From Chelatococcus sp. (GTDB taxonomy: Bacteria > Pseudomonadota > Alphaproteobacteria > Rhizobiales > Beijerinckiaceae), in NCBI GenBank assembly GCA_003248805.1, contig QFQY01000048.1, forward strand, positions 1 through 34,991: a stretch of DNA of 34,991 nt. The letters run 5' to 3'. The notes under the pieces were generated by a model, which was given only the letters and a program-made list of their open reading frames with translations, ran no database searches and was not told the DNA's origin. Shown here one piece after another: positions 7,698 to 13,969 of the stretch (its first letter is position 1; the number at the start of each line of letters is the position of its first letter). Made by a program: the position numbers and the translations under genes.

Positions 7698-9006
7698 CCG
7701 CGCTGCCCTGGCGCCGGGGCAGCCGCAGCGAGAGCCCCTTTTCGATCGCGCCGTCCCCGAAGCGCGCCCGCAGCGAGTCGAGCGCGGTCTCCATCGCCTT
7801 CAGGCGGGGCGTGGCGCTGTCGGCGAGGTCGCCATGGTCGGCCTCCTCGGGCCCGGCGAGATCGCTCGCGCCGATTCCGATCAGCCTGTACGCCCTGCCG
7901 GTGCATTCGCGACGCAGCAGATCGCGTCCGGCGGCGAAGAGCCGCGCCGCCAGCTGGGTCGGCTCCGGCAGTCGCGCCGCCCGCGTGATCGACTGGAAAT
8001 CGGCGCCTTTCAGCTTCAGCGTCACGGTGCGCCCGGCGAGTTCCTGCGCCTTGAGCCGCCGCGAGGTCTTCTCGCAGAGCCGCCACAGCACCGGCTCGAG
8101 GTCCTCGAAGCGGGCGAGATCGACCTCGAACGTCGTCTCGCTCGAGACGCTCTTGGTCTCGCGATCCGGCGTGACCTTGCGCGGGTCGATGCCGTTGGCG
8201 AGGTTCTTGAGGCGCGGGCCGTCCTTGCCGACGAGGCGGAACAGGGTTTCGACCTGGGCATCCCGCAGGTCGCCGATCAGCCTGAAGCCCGCTTCCGCGA
8301 GACGGGTCGCGCTCGCCTGGCCGATGCCGGGAATGAGACCGACCGGCTTGCCCGCGAGGAAGGCGACGGCCTCGCCGCGGCCGATGATCGAGAAGCCGCG
8401 AGGCTTGTCGAGGTCGGAGGCGACCTTGGCGAGGAACTTCGCATAGGACAGGCCGACCGAGACGGTGATGCCGATCTCGTCCTCGATCCGGCGGGCGAAG
8501 CGGGCGAGCGTCACCGCCGGGCTCGCATGGTGCAGCCGCTCCGTTCCCGACAGGTCGAGGAAGGCCTCGTCGATCGAGAGCGGCTCGACCAGCGGCGTCA
8601 GCTCCTGCATCATCCTGCGCACCTGCCGGCCGACCGCGACGTATTTCGCCATGTCGGGCTTCACGACCACGGCGTCGGGGCAGGCCTTCAGGGCCTTGAA
8701 CATCGGCATGGCCGAGCGGACGCCATAGGTCCGGGCGATGTAGCAGGCGGTCGAGACGACGCCGCGCTTGCCGCCCCCGATGATGACCGGCCTGTCGAGC
8801 AGGGACGGGTCGTCGCGCTTCTCGATCGCGGCATAGAAGGCGTCGCAGTCGATATGGGCGAGGCTCAGGCTGTCGCGCTCGGGATGCACGACGAGGCGAG
8901 GCGAGCCGCAGACCGGACAGCGCGATGCGTCTCGCCCCGCCTCCTGGTTGGCGAGACAGTCGCGGCAGAGAATCCGCGTGGTTCGGCGCGGGTCGCTTTC
9001 GGTCAT
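7654..9006 (-). CDS. dinB: DNA polymerase IV with N-terminal zinc-ribbon-like extension
   Basis: A 450-residue Y-family translesion polymerase. The catalytic blocks are HIDCDAFYAAIEKRDDP (acidic D53, D55), SACYIARTYGVRSAMP-type finger region, and LSIDEAFLDLSG with D146 and E147. The thumb region YAKFLAKVASDLDKPRGF and the helix-hairpin-helix LIPGIGQASATRLAEAG follow. The little-finger domain continues to about residue 350. Before the catalytic core there is a four-cysteine cluster (C14, C17, C30, C33), a zinc-ribbon-like extension common in rhizobial DinB and absent from E. coli Pol IV. There is no obvious C-terminal beta-clamp QLxLF motif in the last residues, though LSLRLP may serve. The start overlaps the DUF3572 stop (ATGA). 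Confidence 0.95.
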   Translation of the reverse strand: MTESDPRRTTRILCRDCLANQEAGRDASRCPVCGSPRLVVHPERDSLSLAHIDCDAFYAAIEKRDDPSLLDRPVIIGGGKRGVVSTACYIARTYGVRSAMPMFKALKACPDAVVVKPDMAKYVAVGRQVRRMMQELTPLVEPLSIDEAFLDLSGTERLHHASPAVTLARFARRIEDEIGITVSVGLSYAKFLAKVASDLDKPRGFSIIGRGEAVAFLAGKPVGLIPGIGQASATRLAEAGFRLIGDLRDAQVETLFRLVGKDGPRLKNLANGIDPRKVTPDRETKSVSSETTFEVDLARFEDLEPVLWRLCEKTSRRLKAQELAGRTVTLKLKGADFQSITRAARLPEPTQLAARLFAAGRDLLRRECTGRAYRLIGIGASDLAGPEEADHGDLADSATPRLKAMETALDSLRARFGDGAIEKGLSLRLPRRQGSAATSRNPGEAEDPDA

Positions 9007-9293
9007 GGCTCCCAGTCTGCGGCCGGCCCGTCGAGCGCGCGGCGGGCCTCTGCGATGCGTTCCGGCTTCAGCCTCATGGTCTCCGCAAATTCCAGAAGAA
9101 GCGAATCGCTGCTGCCGATATGCTGGAGGACGGCGGCGAGAAACCCGGGCTCGCCGGCGGCGGCCCTCAGATTCTCGGGTCCCAGCCCCGTCGCGCTCAG
9201 GAACGGGCCGAGTCGCTCGGGCTCGGCGGCGAGGAAGGCCAGCGCGCGCAGAGCCAATGTTTCGGCGTCCTCGGTGGTGGTTCTGCCGGCCAT
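9003..9293 (-). CDS. DUF3572 domain-containing protein
   Basis: A 96-residue all-helical protein matching the DUF3572 family of alphaproteobacteria: ETLALRALAFLAAEPERLGPFL at the N-terminus, then GPENLR and PGFLAAVLQHIGSSDSLLLEF. The function of this family is not known. Its stop codon overlaps the dinB start as ATGA, so the two are translationally coupled; this DUF3572-dinB arrangement is usual in Hyphomicrobiales to my knowledge. No SOS (GTTC-N7-GTTC) box was found in the 141-bp gap upstream, so damage induction is not supported by the sequence. Confidence 0.88.
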   Translation of the reverse strand: MAGRTTTEDAETLALRALAFLAAEPERLGPFLSATGLGPENLRAAAGEPGFLAAVLQHIGSSDSLLLEFAETMRLKPERIAEARRALDGPAADWEP

Positions 9294-9434
9294 GTGGGCT
9301 CCGGTTGAGTCGCGGATCGGATTTGCGTTTCGTCAACGGCTCGCATGCTAGCGTCAAGCATCGAACAGAGCCGCCAGCTTGCAGTGTCCGGAAGCGATCC
9401 GGGCGGGTCAATGGCGAGAAGGAAGGGCGGCACG

Positions 9435-9803
9435 ATGAAGACGGTGCTCATCGTCGAGGACAACGAGCTGAACATGAAGCTCTTCAACGACCTGCTCGAA
9501 GCGCATGGCTATGCGACGCTGAAGACGGCCGACGGCATCGAGGCGATCGAGCTCGCCCGCGCGCACCATCCGGACCTGATCCTGATGGACATCCAGCTGC
9601 CCGAGGTGTCCGGCCTCGAGGTCACGAAATGGATCAAGGAGGACGACGCGCTCAAGTCGATTCCCGTCGTCGCCGTCACGGCCTTCGCGATGAAGGGGGA
9701 CGAGGAGCGCATCCGCGAAGGCGGCTGCGAGGCTTATCTCTCCAAGCCGATCTCGGTCGCGAAGTTCCTGGAAACGGTCCGTGCCTATGCCGGCGTGGCC
9801 TGA
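9435..9803 (+). CDS. divK: Single-domain response regulator DivK
   Basis: A 122-residue stand-alone receiver domain, the size of Caulobacter DivK. The acidic pair E8/D9, phospho-acceptor D52 (LILMDIQLP), the T/A switch residue in VAVTAFAM and lysine in YLSKPIS are all present. DivK is phosphorylated by PleC/DivJ-type histidine kinases and controls the CtrA cell-cycle pathway. Identity rests on high similarity to DivK motifs (VEDNELNMKLFNDLLEAHGY) and on pleD lying 17 nt downstream, the same gene order as in Caulobacter. The ATG at 9435 is preferred; upstream in-frame ATGs would add unrelated residues. Confidence 0.95.
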   Translation: MKTVLIVEDNELNMKLFNDLLEAHGYATLKTADGIEAIELARAHHPDLILMDIQLPEVSGLEVTKWIKEDDALKSIPVVAVTAFAMKGDEERIREGGCEAYLSKPISVAKFLETVRAYAGVA

Positions 9804-9820
9804 CGTTACGAGGATAGCCG

Positions 9821-11197
9821 ATGTCCGCGCGTGTCCTGGTCGTCGATGATATCCCGGCCAATGTGAAGCTGCTGGAGGCCAAGCTCTCCGCCGAGTACTT
9901 CGACGTGCTCACCGCGTTGAACGGCCCCGACGCGATCGCGATCTGCGAGCGCGGCGAGGCCGATATCGTGCTGCTCGACGTGATGATGCCGGGCATGAAC
10001 GGGTTCGAGGTCTGCCGGCGCCTCAAGGGCGGGGCGACCACCGCCCATATCCCGGTCGTGATCGTCACGGCGCTGGACCAGCCGCTCGACCGTCTCCAGG
10101 GGCTCGACGCGGGCGCCGACGACTTCCTGACCAAGCCGCTCGACGACACCTCGCTCTTCGCCCGCGTGCGCAGCCTGGCCCGCCTGAAGGCCATGACCGA
10201 CGAGCTGCGGAATCGCGCGATGGCGTCGCGCCGCCTCGGCATCACCGACCCGATGGCGGCGGCGGCCCAGGAGACCGGGCTCAATGGCCGGATCCTGATC
10301 GTCGAGGACCGGCCGAGCGCGCGCGAGCGCCTGAGAGAGGTTCTCTCGACCTTCCATTCGGTCGAGACCGAGAGCGATCCGCATCAGGCGCTGCTGCGGG
10401 CCGGCGAGGAGCCGTTCGACGCCGTGCTCGTCAGCCTCGACCTCGCCGGGCACGATGGCCTGCGCCTTTGCAGCCAGCTTCGCTCGCTGGAGCGCACGCG
10501 CGACATGTCCGTCCTGTTGATCGCGGAGGCCGAGGACCGGGCGCGCGTCCTGCGCGGGATGGAGATCGGCGCGCACGACTTCCTGCTGCGCCCGATCGAT
10601 CGCAACGAACTGCTCGCCCGCGTGCGCACGCAGGTCCGCCGCAAGCGCTTCACCGACAGGCTGCGCGAGAGCGTGCAGTCCTCCATGGAAATGGCGGTGA
10701 TGGATCAGCTCACCGGGCTGTACAACCGCCGTTACCTCGACAACCGGCTGACCGCCATGTTCAACGAGTCGGCGCTGCGCGCGCGTGCGCTGTCGGCGCT
10801 GGTGCTCGACATCGACCGCTTCAAGGCCGTCAACGACACCTGGGGTCACGATGCCGGCGACGACGTCCTGCGCGAGTTCGCAGATAGGGTGCGCGCCTGC
10901 ACGCGCGGGATCGATGTCGTCGCCCGTCTCGGCGGCGAAGAGGTCGCGATCCTGCTGCCCGATACGACGCTCGAGGCGGCCTACGCGGTCGCCGAGCGGA
11001 TTCGGGAACGTGTCGAGCTGGAGCCGTTTCCGATCCAGAACCACACCCGTGGAATTCCCGTGACCGTCTCGATCGGCGTCGCGAGCCGCCGGGCCGGCGA
11101 TGCGTCCGCTGCGGAAATCGTCAAGCGCGCCGACGACGCGCTCTACCGGGCGAAGGAGGCGGGCCGCAACCGGGTCATCGCCGCCCACGCCGCCTGA
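9821..11197 (+). CDS. pleD: Response regulator diguanylate cyclase PleD
   Basis: A 458-residue protein with two receiver domains and a GGDEF domain, the architecture of Caulobacter PleD, which makes c-di-GMP from two GTP when phosphorylated. REC1 (1-120) has D9/D10, phospho-acceptor D53 in LLDVMMPG and K105. REC2 (about 155-272) keeps the fold but has Ser205 where the acceptor Asp should be, so it is probably the dimerisation adaptor. The cyclase domain (about 285-455) has VLDIDRFKAVND for metal binding, active-site GGEEV at 371-375, and an allosteric inhibition site RGID (RxxD) at 362-365. The enzyme should therefore be active and product-inhibited. Co-transcribed with divK. Confidence 0.96.
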   Translation: MSARVLVVDDIPANVKLLEAKLSAEYFDVLTALNGPDAIAICERGEADIVLLDVMMPGMNGFEVCRRLKGGATTAHIPVVIVTALDQPLDRLQGLDAGADDFLTKPLDDTSLFARVRSLARLKAMTDELRNRAMASRRLGITDPMAAAAQETGLNGRILIVEDRPSARERLREVLSTFHSVETESDPHQALLRAGEEPFDAVLVSLDLAGHDGLRLCSQLRSLERTRDMSVLLIAEAEDRARVLRGMEIGAHDFLLRPIDRNELLARVRTQVRRKRFTDRLRESVQSSMEMAVMDQLTGLYNRRYLDNRLTAMFNESALRARALSALVLDIDRFKAVNDTWGHDAGDDVLREFADRVRACTRGIDVVARLGGEEVAILLPDTTLEAAYAVAERIRERVELEPFPIQNHTRGIPVTVSIGVASRRAGDASAAEIVKRADDALYRAKEAGRNRVIAAHAA

Positions 11198-11484
11198 AGC
11201 GCCCCGGCCTCGCCGGACGATGGCCGCATTAAGCTTTGCGGGTAAGGTTAAGTCGCGGGAAACGCATCGGAATCCGCTGTTTCGATTGCCTCGCGGCCCT
11301 GCCGTTGCGAAGGTCTCTGCGAAGCCGCTCGCGGGCGGTGACGCATTGCCCTTCGATGGCCCGGGTCCGCCGCATCTCCTGGGATATTGAAGGGTATGGC
11401 CGGCCGGGGGCGGACGATCTGGCCTCCTCAGAACCGCCGCTGGCCGGCCGCCTCGCTCGTGTATCCCCTGAACGTCGCCCGATT
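11198..11484. other. Intergenic stretch after pleD, no gene recognised
   Basis: About 290 bp following pleD with no convincing ORF on either strand; the frames that cross it have poor composition and no ribosome binding sites. A short GC-rich inverted repeat (CCGGC, CTC, GCCGG) just after the pleD stop lacks a T-tract. The stretch leads into the pair of palindromic repeats at 11485-11592. Confidence 0.5.
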
Positions 11485-11527
11485 CTAGAGTATCGGACCG
11501 AATACCGTATTCGGACCGATCCTCTAG
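11485..11527. repeat. 43-nt near-perfect palindrome flanked by CTAGAG/CTCTAG
   Basis: An odd-length palindrome centred on 11506. The outer arms are CTAGAG (11485-11490) and CTCTAG (11522-11527). Inside, TATCGG-A-CCGAATA faces TATTCGG-A-CCGATC around a CCG centre. The only internal mismatches are two symmetric A·A positions and the ends of the inner block. It is noticeably richer in A+T than the neighbourhood. It is not followed by a T-tract, so it is more likely an interspersed repeat than a terminator. Confidence 0.75.
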
Positions 11528-11539
11528 TTCATTGATTTT

Positions 11540-11592
11540 GCATCGGCTTTTCCCGAAAACCGCGATCCACTTTTCGGGCCGACGCTCTAGAG
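11540..11592. repeat. Rhizobiales-type intergenic palindromic repeat
   Basis: Read on the minus strand this begins CTAGAGCGTCGG, continues CCCGAAAAGTGGATCGCGG and ends TTTTCGGGAAAAGCCGATGC. Arms CCCGAAAA (11552-11559) and TTTTCGGG (11571-11578) pair. Outer arms GCATCGG (11540-11546) and CCGACGC (11579-11585) pair with one mismatch. From memory, near-identical elements are scattered in intergenic regions of Hyphomicrobiales genomes. It again ends in TCTAGAG, the same boundary as the neighbouring palindrome, which suggests the two belong to one composite element. Confidence 0.7.
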
Positions 11593-11787
11593 ATAGGCCG
11601 ACACCAGGGCCGGCACGCCGTAGCCGAGCGCCGCGAAGATCGCCAGCAGGCCGAGCAGCGCCAAGGCGGCAGTCAGGCGGCTGCCGATGAAACGCGACGA
11701 ATCGAGCTTCACGAGCAGCCGCAGCATGCGCCGTCCAGGCCCCTGCGGAACCGAGCGAGGCCCAGGATCGATCTTGTCGGAGTCCAA
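11587..11787 (-). CDS. Small single-pass membrane protein, hypothetical
   Basis: A 66-residue ORF (TTG start at 11787 with GGGAG about 10 nt upstream; an internal ATG at 11727 would give 46 residues). It contains one hydrophobic segment (about 39-62, LTAALALLGLLAIFAALGYG) preceded by a basic stretch (RRMLRLLVKLDSSRF). Its TAG stop is supplied by the TCTAGAG edge of the adjacent palindromic repeat, which raises the possibility that the repeat truncated or redefined the C-terminus. No family recognised. It is isolated: the 247-bp gap to the next gene holds an 8-bp hairpin at 11919-11941 and nothing else I can name. Confidence 0.45.
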   Translation of the reverse strand: MDSDKIDPGPRSVPQGPGRRMLRLLVKLDSSRFIGSRLTAALALLGLLAIFAALGYGVPALVSAYL

Positions 11788-11918
11788 GACGCAACGTCTC
11801 CCACGGTTTCCTGCCGCCGGAATACTGCCACGATCCCCAGGTTACGGCGTGATAATTCCGTCGCACCGTTCAAGAAACTCAACCGGAAGCCGGCCGGCCG
11901 ACGATCCATGTTGCGACG

Positions 11919-11941
11919 CAGCGGGGTCGATATCCCCGCTG
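11919..11941. other. 8-bp perfect hairpin in intergenic region
   Basis: CAGCGGGG and CCCCGCTG pair perfectly around the loop TCGATAT. There is no T-tract on either strand. It lies about 95 bp upstream of the small secreted protein gene and could be an operator or part of its leader; no assignment is possible. Confidence 0.35.
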
Positions 11942-12034
11942 ACGCAGCTGCGTGTTACGCTTGCTGCGATTCGTGACCGTGGCGTGACGGCCCCGAAGAT
12001 GCTGGCCTGACATCCTCAACCGTTGGAGCGACCC

Positions 12035-12361
12035 ATGCGTATTTTCGCATTGGCGCTCTGCCTCATGGCGTCCCCATGGGGTGGAGGGCTTGTCTACGCG
12101 CATAGCTGGTACCCGTATGACTGCTGCAGCGACCGCGACTGCTGGCCCATGGGCCTCGACGCGGATGCCCGCGAGCCCGAGCCCCGGATCGTTCCGGGCG
12201 GGTACCTGACCCATGACGGCCATTTCGTCCCGGAAGCAGCGACCCGGACGTCGATGGACGGGCGATTCCATATCTGCCGGAGCGGGGGAACCCTGACCGG
12301 CACGGTGATCGCCCCGTCCCAGCGGCCCTACTGCCTCTTCGTGCCTCGTCCTTCGTATTGA
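12035..12361 (+). CDS. Small secreted cysteine-containing protein, unknown function
   Basis: A 108-residue exported protein. The signal peptide (MRIFALALCLMASPWGGGL) ends near VYAHS, leaving a mature protein that begins SWYPYDCCSDRDCWPM. The mature domain has four further-spaced features: the CCxxxDC cluster, a glycine-rich turn IVPGGYLTHDGHFVP, a second cysteine region FHICRSGG, and a C-terminal PYCLFVP. Five cysteines in the mature part fit a periplasmic, disulfide-stabilised or metal-binding protein. Proteins with an H-x-WYP-x-x-CCS-x-x-DC start are common in Hyphomicrobiales as uncharacterised proteins, to my recollection. The ATG at 12035 has GGAG 6 nt upstream. It stands alone. Confidence 0.8.
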   Translation: MRIFALALCLMASPWGGGLVYAHSWYPYDCCSDRDCWPMGLDADAREPEPRIVPGGYLTHDGHFVPEAATRTSMDGRFHICRSGGTLTGTVIAPSQRPYCLFVPRPSY

Positions 12362-12380
12362 AGCGAGGGACGGCTGCAGA

Positions 12381-12409
12381 CAAAGAAAAACCGCCCGGCA
12401 TGCGGGCGG
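12381..12409 (-). terminator. Intrinsic terminator of rpmG
   Basis: On the minus strand, a 7-bp stem (CCGCCCG, loop CATGC, CGGGCGG) is followed by TTTTTCTTTG. It lies 40 nt after the rpmG stop and also faces the convergent secreted-protein gene, so it may serve both directions, though the T-tract is only on the rpmG side. Confidence 0.85.
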
Positions 12410-12448
12410 TTCGGAAAGGGCGTCGTCGCGCCCGTCAGGCAACCCAGA

Positions 12449-12616
12449 TCACTTGATCTTGGTTTCCTTGAACTCGACGTGCTTGCGCGCGACCGGGTCG
12501 TACTTCTTCTTCGACATCTTCTCGGTCATCGTGCGCGAGTTCTTCTTGGTCACGTAGAAGAAGCCCGTGTCGGCGGTCGAAAGCAGCTTGATCTTGATGG
12601 TCACGGCCTTGGCCAT
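12449..12616 (-). CDS. rpmG: 50S ribosomal protein L33
   Basis: A 55-residue ribosomal protein of the large subunit. Translation gives MAKAVTIKIKLLSTADTGFF at the start and YDPVARKHVEFKETKIK at the end, a full-length match to bacterial L33. There are no cysteines, so this is the zinc-independent (C-minus) form, as usual in proteobacteria. ATAAACCC precedes the ATG without a strong Shine-Dalgarno. It lies downstream of the rnr-DUF983-Nudix group on the same strand, a neighbourhood seen in many Hyphomicrobiales, with 148 bp between them, so it probably has its own promoter. An intrinsic terminator follows. Confidence 0.97.
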   Translation of the reverse strand: MAKAVTIKIKLLSTADTGFFYVTKKNSRTMTEKMSKKKYDPVARKHVEFKETKIK

Positions 12617-12764
12617 GGGTTTATCCTCGAGCCATGCGGGGGCCGGCTTGGCCCTCGGAAAAGAAAATGGCCGGGCTACCCCGGCAAACTGGTGGGCGGG
12701 AGATGCCGCAAAGGCCCGGCGAAGTCAAGGAAGAATAGCGCCGGCGGGCGCGATCCCCGCCGCG

Positions 12765-13526
12765 CTACAGTTCCTCGCGCACGAAGCTGCCCCGCTTCTC
12801 CCAGTAGAACGGCACCGGCAGCCAGGGCGCGAAGCCCTTTTCGATTCGCGCGGCGACCTCCTGGAGGATCACCTTGGTGATGGTCGGCAGGTCGAGCGCC
12901 TGTGCCTCGTCGAAGTCGACCCAGACGAGGTCGACCAGCTCCGAATCGGGGCCCGTCACGCCCTCGATGCGGGCCGCGACATGCCCCGCGTCGATGGCGA
13001 AGAAGCGCGTGTCGAAACGCTTCGGCCGGCGGGGAGGCGTGATGGCGCGGGCGACGAAGGTCACCGCCGACAGATCCGGGAAGACGTTCTGTGCCGCGAA
13101 ATCCGCCCAGCTTCCGGCCGGCGGATTCTCCGGCGCGCCGAATTCGGCGGAGCCGAACAGCATGCCGGTCTCCTCGAAGGTCTCGCGGATGGCCGCGAGC
13201 GCCAGCGCCCGCGCCTTGCCGGGGCTCGGCCGCTGCATGCGGGCCGAAAGCCTGTCCTCGCAGATCTGGGCCAGCGTGCCGGTCGCGGCCATCATCCGGT
13301 CGCCGGGGTCCAGCCGCCCGCCGGGAAAGACGTATTTGCCCGGCATGAACTTGTGGCCCGGATGGCGCTTGCCCATCAGGACGCGCGGCGTGCTGCCGCT
13401 CCGGTCGAGGATCAGCATCGTCGCCGCATCCTTCGGCCGCTGGTTGACGGCGACGCGCTGGCGCTCGGCGGTCGTCAGGGTCACCGTGTGGTCCGGCGCG
13501 CCGCGTGCGGGGGGCTGATCGGTCAT
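12765..13526 (-). CDS. Nudix hydrolase with an insertion in the Nudix box (NUDT19-like)
   Basis: A 253-residue Nudix protein. The fold begins after DAATMLILDRSGSTPRVLMGKR and FMPGKYVFPGGRLDPGD (G69-G70). The catalytic helix AAIRETFEETGMLFG (R114-E115, E118-E119, G121) is present, but about 35 residues separate it from the GG loop where a canonical Nudix box has only a few. This split box resembles the eukaryotic NUDT19/NUDT7 CoA-diphosphatase group. The C-terminal segment DLPTITKVILQEV fits the same family. The substrate could be CoA or another nucleoside diphosphate derivative; that is inference. The start overlaps the DUF983 stop as ATGA, placing it in the rnr operon. Confidence 0.92.
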   Translation of the reverse strand: MTDQPPARGAPDHTVTLTTAERQRVAVNQRPKDAATMLILDRSGSTPRVLMGKRHPGHKFMPGKYVFPGGRLDPGDRMMAATGTLAQICEDRLSARMQRPSPGKARALALAAIRETFEETGMLFGSAEFGAPENPPAGSWADFAAQNVFPDLSAVTFVARAITPPRRPKRFDTRFFAIDAGHVAARIEGVTGPDSELVDLVWVDFDEAQALDLPTITKVILQEVAARIEKGFAPWLPVPFYWEKRGSFVREEL

Positions 13527-13969
13527 GGGGTCCGTCCGGCGGAAGGCAGGGGTTGCGTGTCCGGGCGCTCGGGCTCGCCGCCGAATCCGTGCATCCGCAG
13601 CGCCCATTGCAGCCCGACGACCCCGCCCTTGACGGGCTGGATCAGGACGAGCGCAAGGACGAGGGTCAGCGCCGGCCAGAGGCTCATATGCAGCCACATC
13701 GGCCAGTCGCCGAACTTCTCCGCGAGCAGCAGGCCGCCGACCACGATGTGGCCGACGATGGTGATGACGATATAGGGCGGCAGATCGTCGGCCCGCTGGT
13801 GGCTGAGATCCTCGCCGCACTCCGCGCAGCACGCGACGGGCTTGAGGAACGCGCGAAAGAGCCGGCCCTGGCCGCAGGCCGGGCAGCGGCCGAAGACGCC
13901 GCGCGTGACCGCTTCGCGCCAGTCGCGCTCGCTCGCGGGATCCGTCCGGATGTCGAAGCGCGCGGTCAC
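13523..13969 (-). CDS. DUF983 family membrane protein
   Basis: A 148-residue protein with an N-terminal zinc-ribbon-like motif, CPACGQGRLFRAFLKPVACC followed by AECG (CxxC...CxxC), then DLPPYIVITIVGHIVVGG and a second membrane segment (about 95-112). This is the standard layout of DUF983, a family of unknown function; some DUF983 proteins lie near cytochrome oxidase assembly genes, but here it sits between rnr and the Nudix gene. It overlaps rnr by ATGA at its start and the Nudix gene by ATGA at its end, so all three are translated in a coupled series. Confidence 0.9.
   Translation of the reverse strand: MTARFDIRTDPASERDWREAVTRGVFGRCPACGQGRLFRAFLKPVACCAECGEDLSHQRADDLPPYIVITIVGHIVVGGLLLAEKFGDWPMWLHMSLWPALTLVLALVLIQPVKGGVVGLQWALRMHGFGGEPERPDTQPLPSAGRTP

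Noticed and set aside
9294..9434. SOS (LexA) box for the DUF3572-dinB pair
   Set aside because: No GTTC-N7-GTTC or its complement was found in the gap.
11485..11592. CRISPR array or rho-independent terminator of pleD
   Set aside because: There are only two dissimilar palindromes without spacers, and no T-tract follows them in the pleD direction; they lie nearly 290 bp after the stop.
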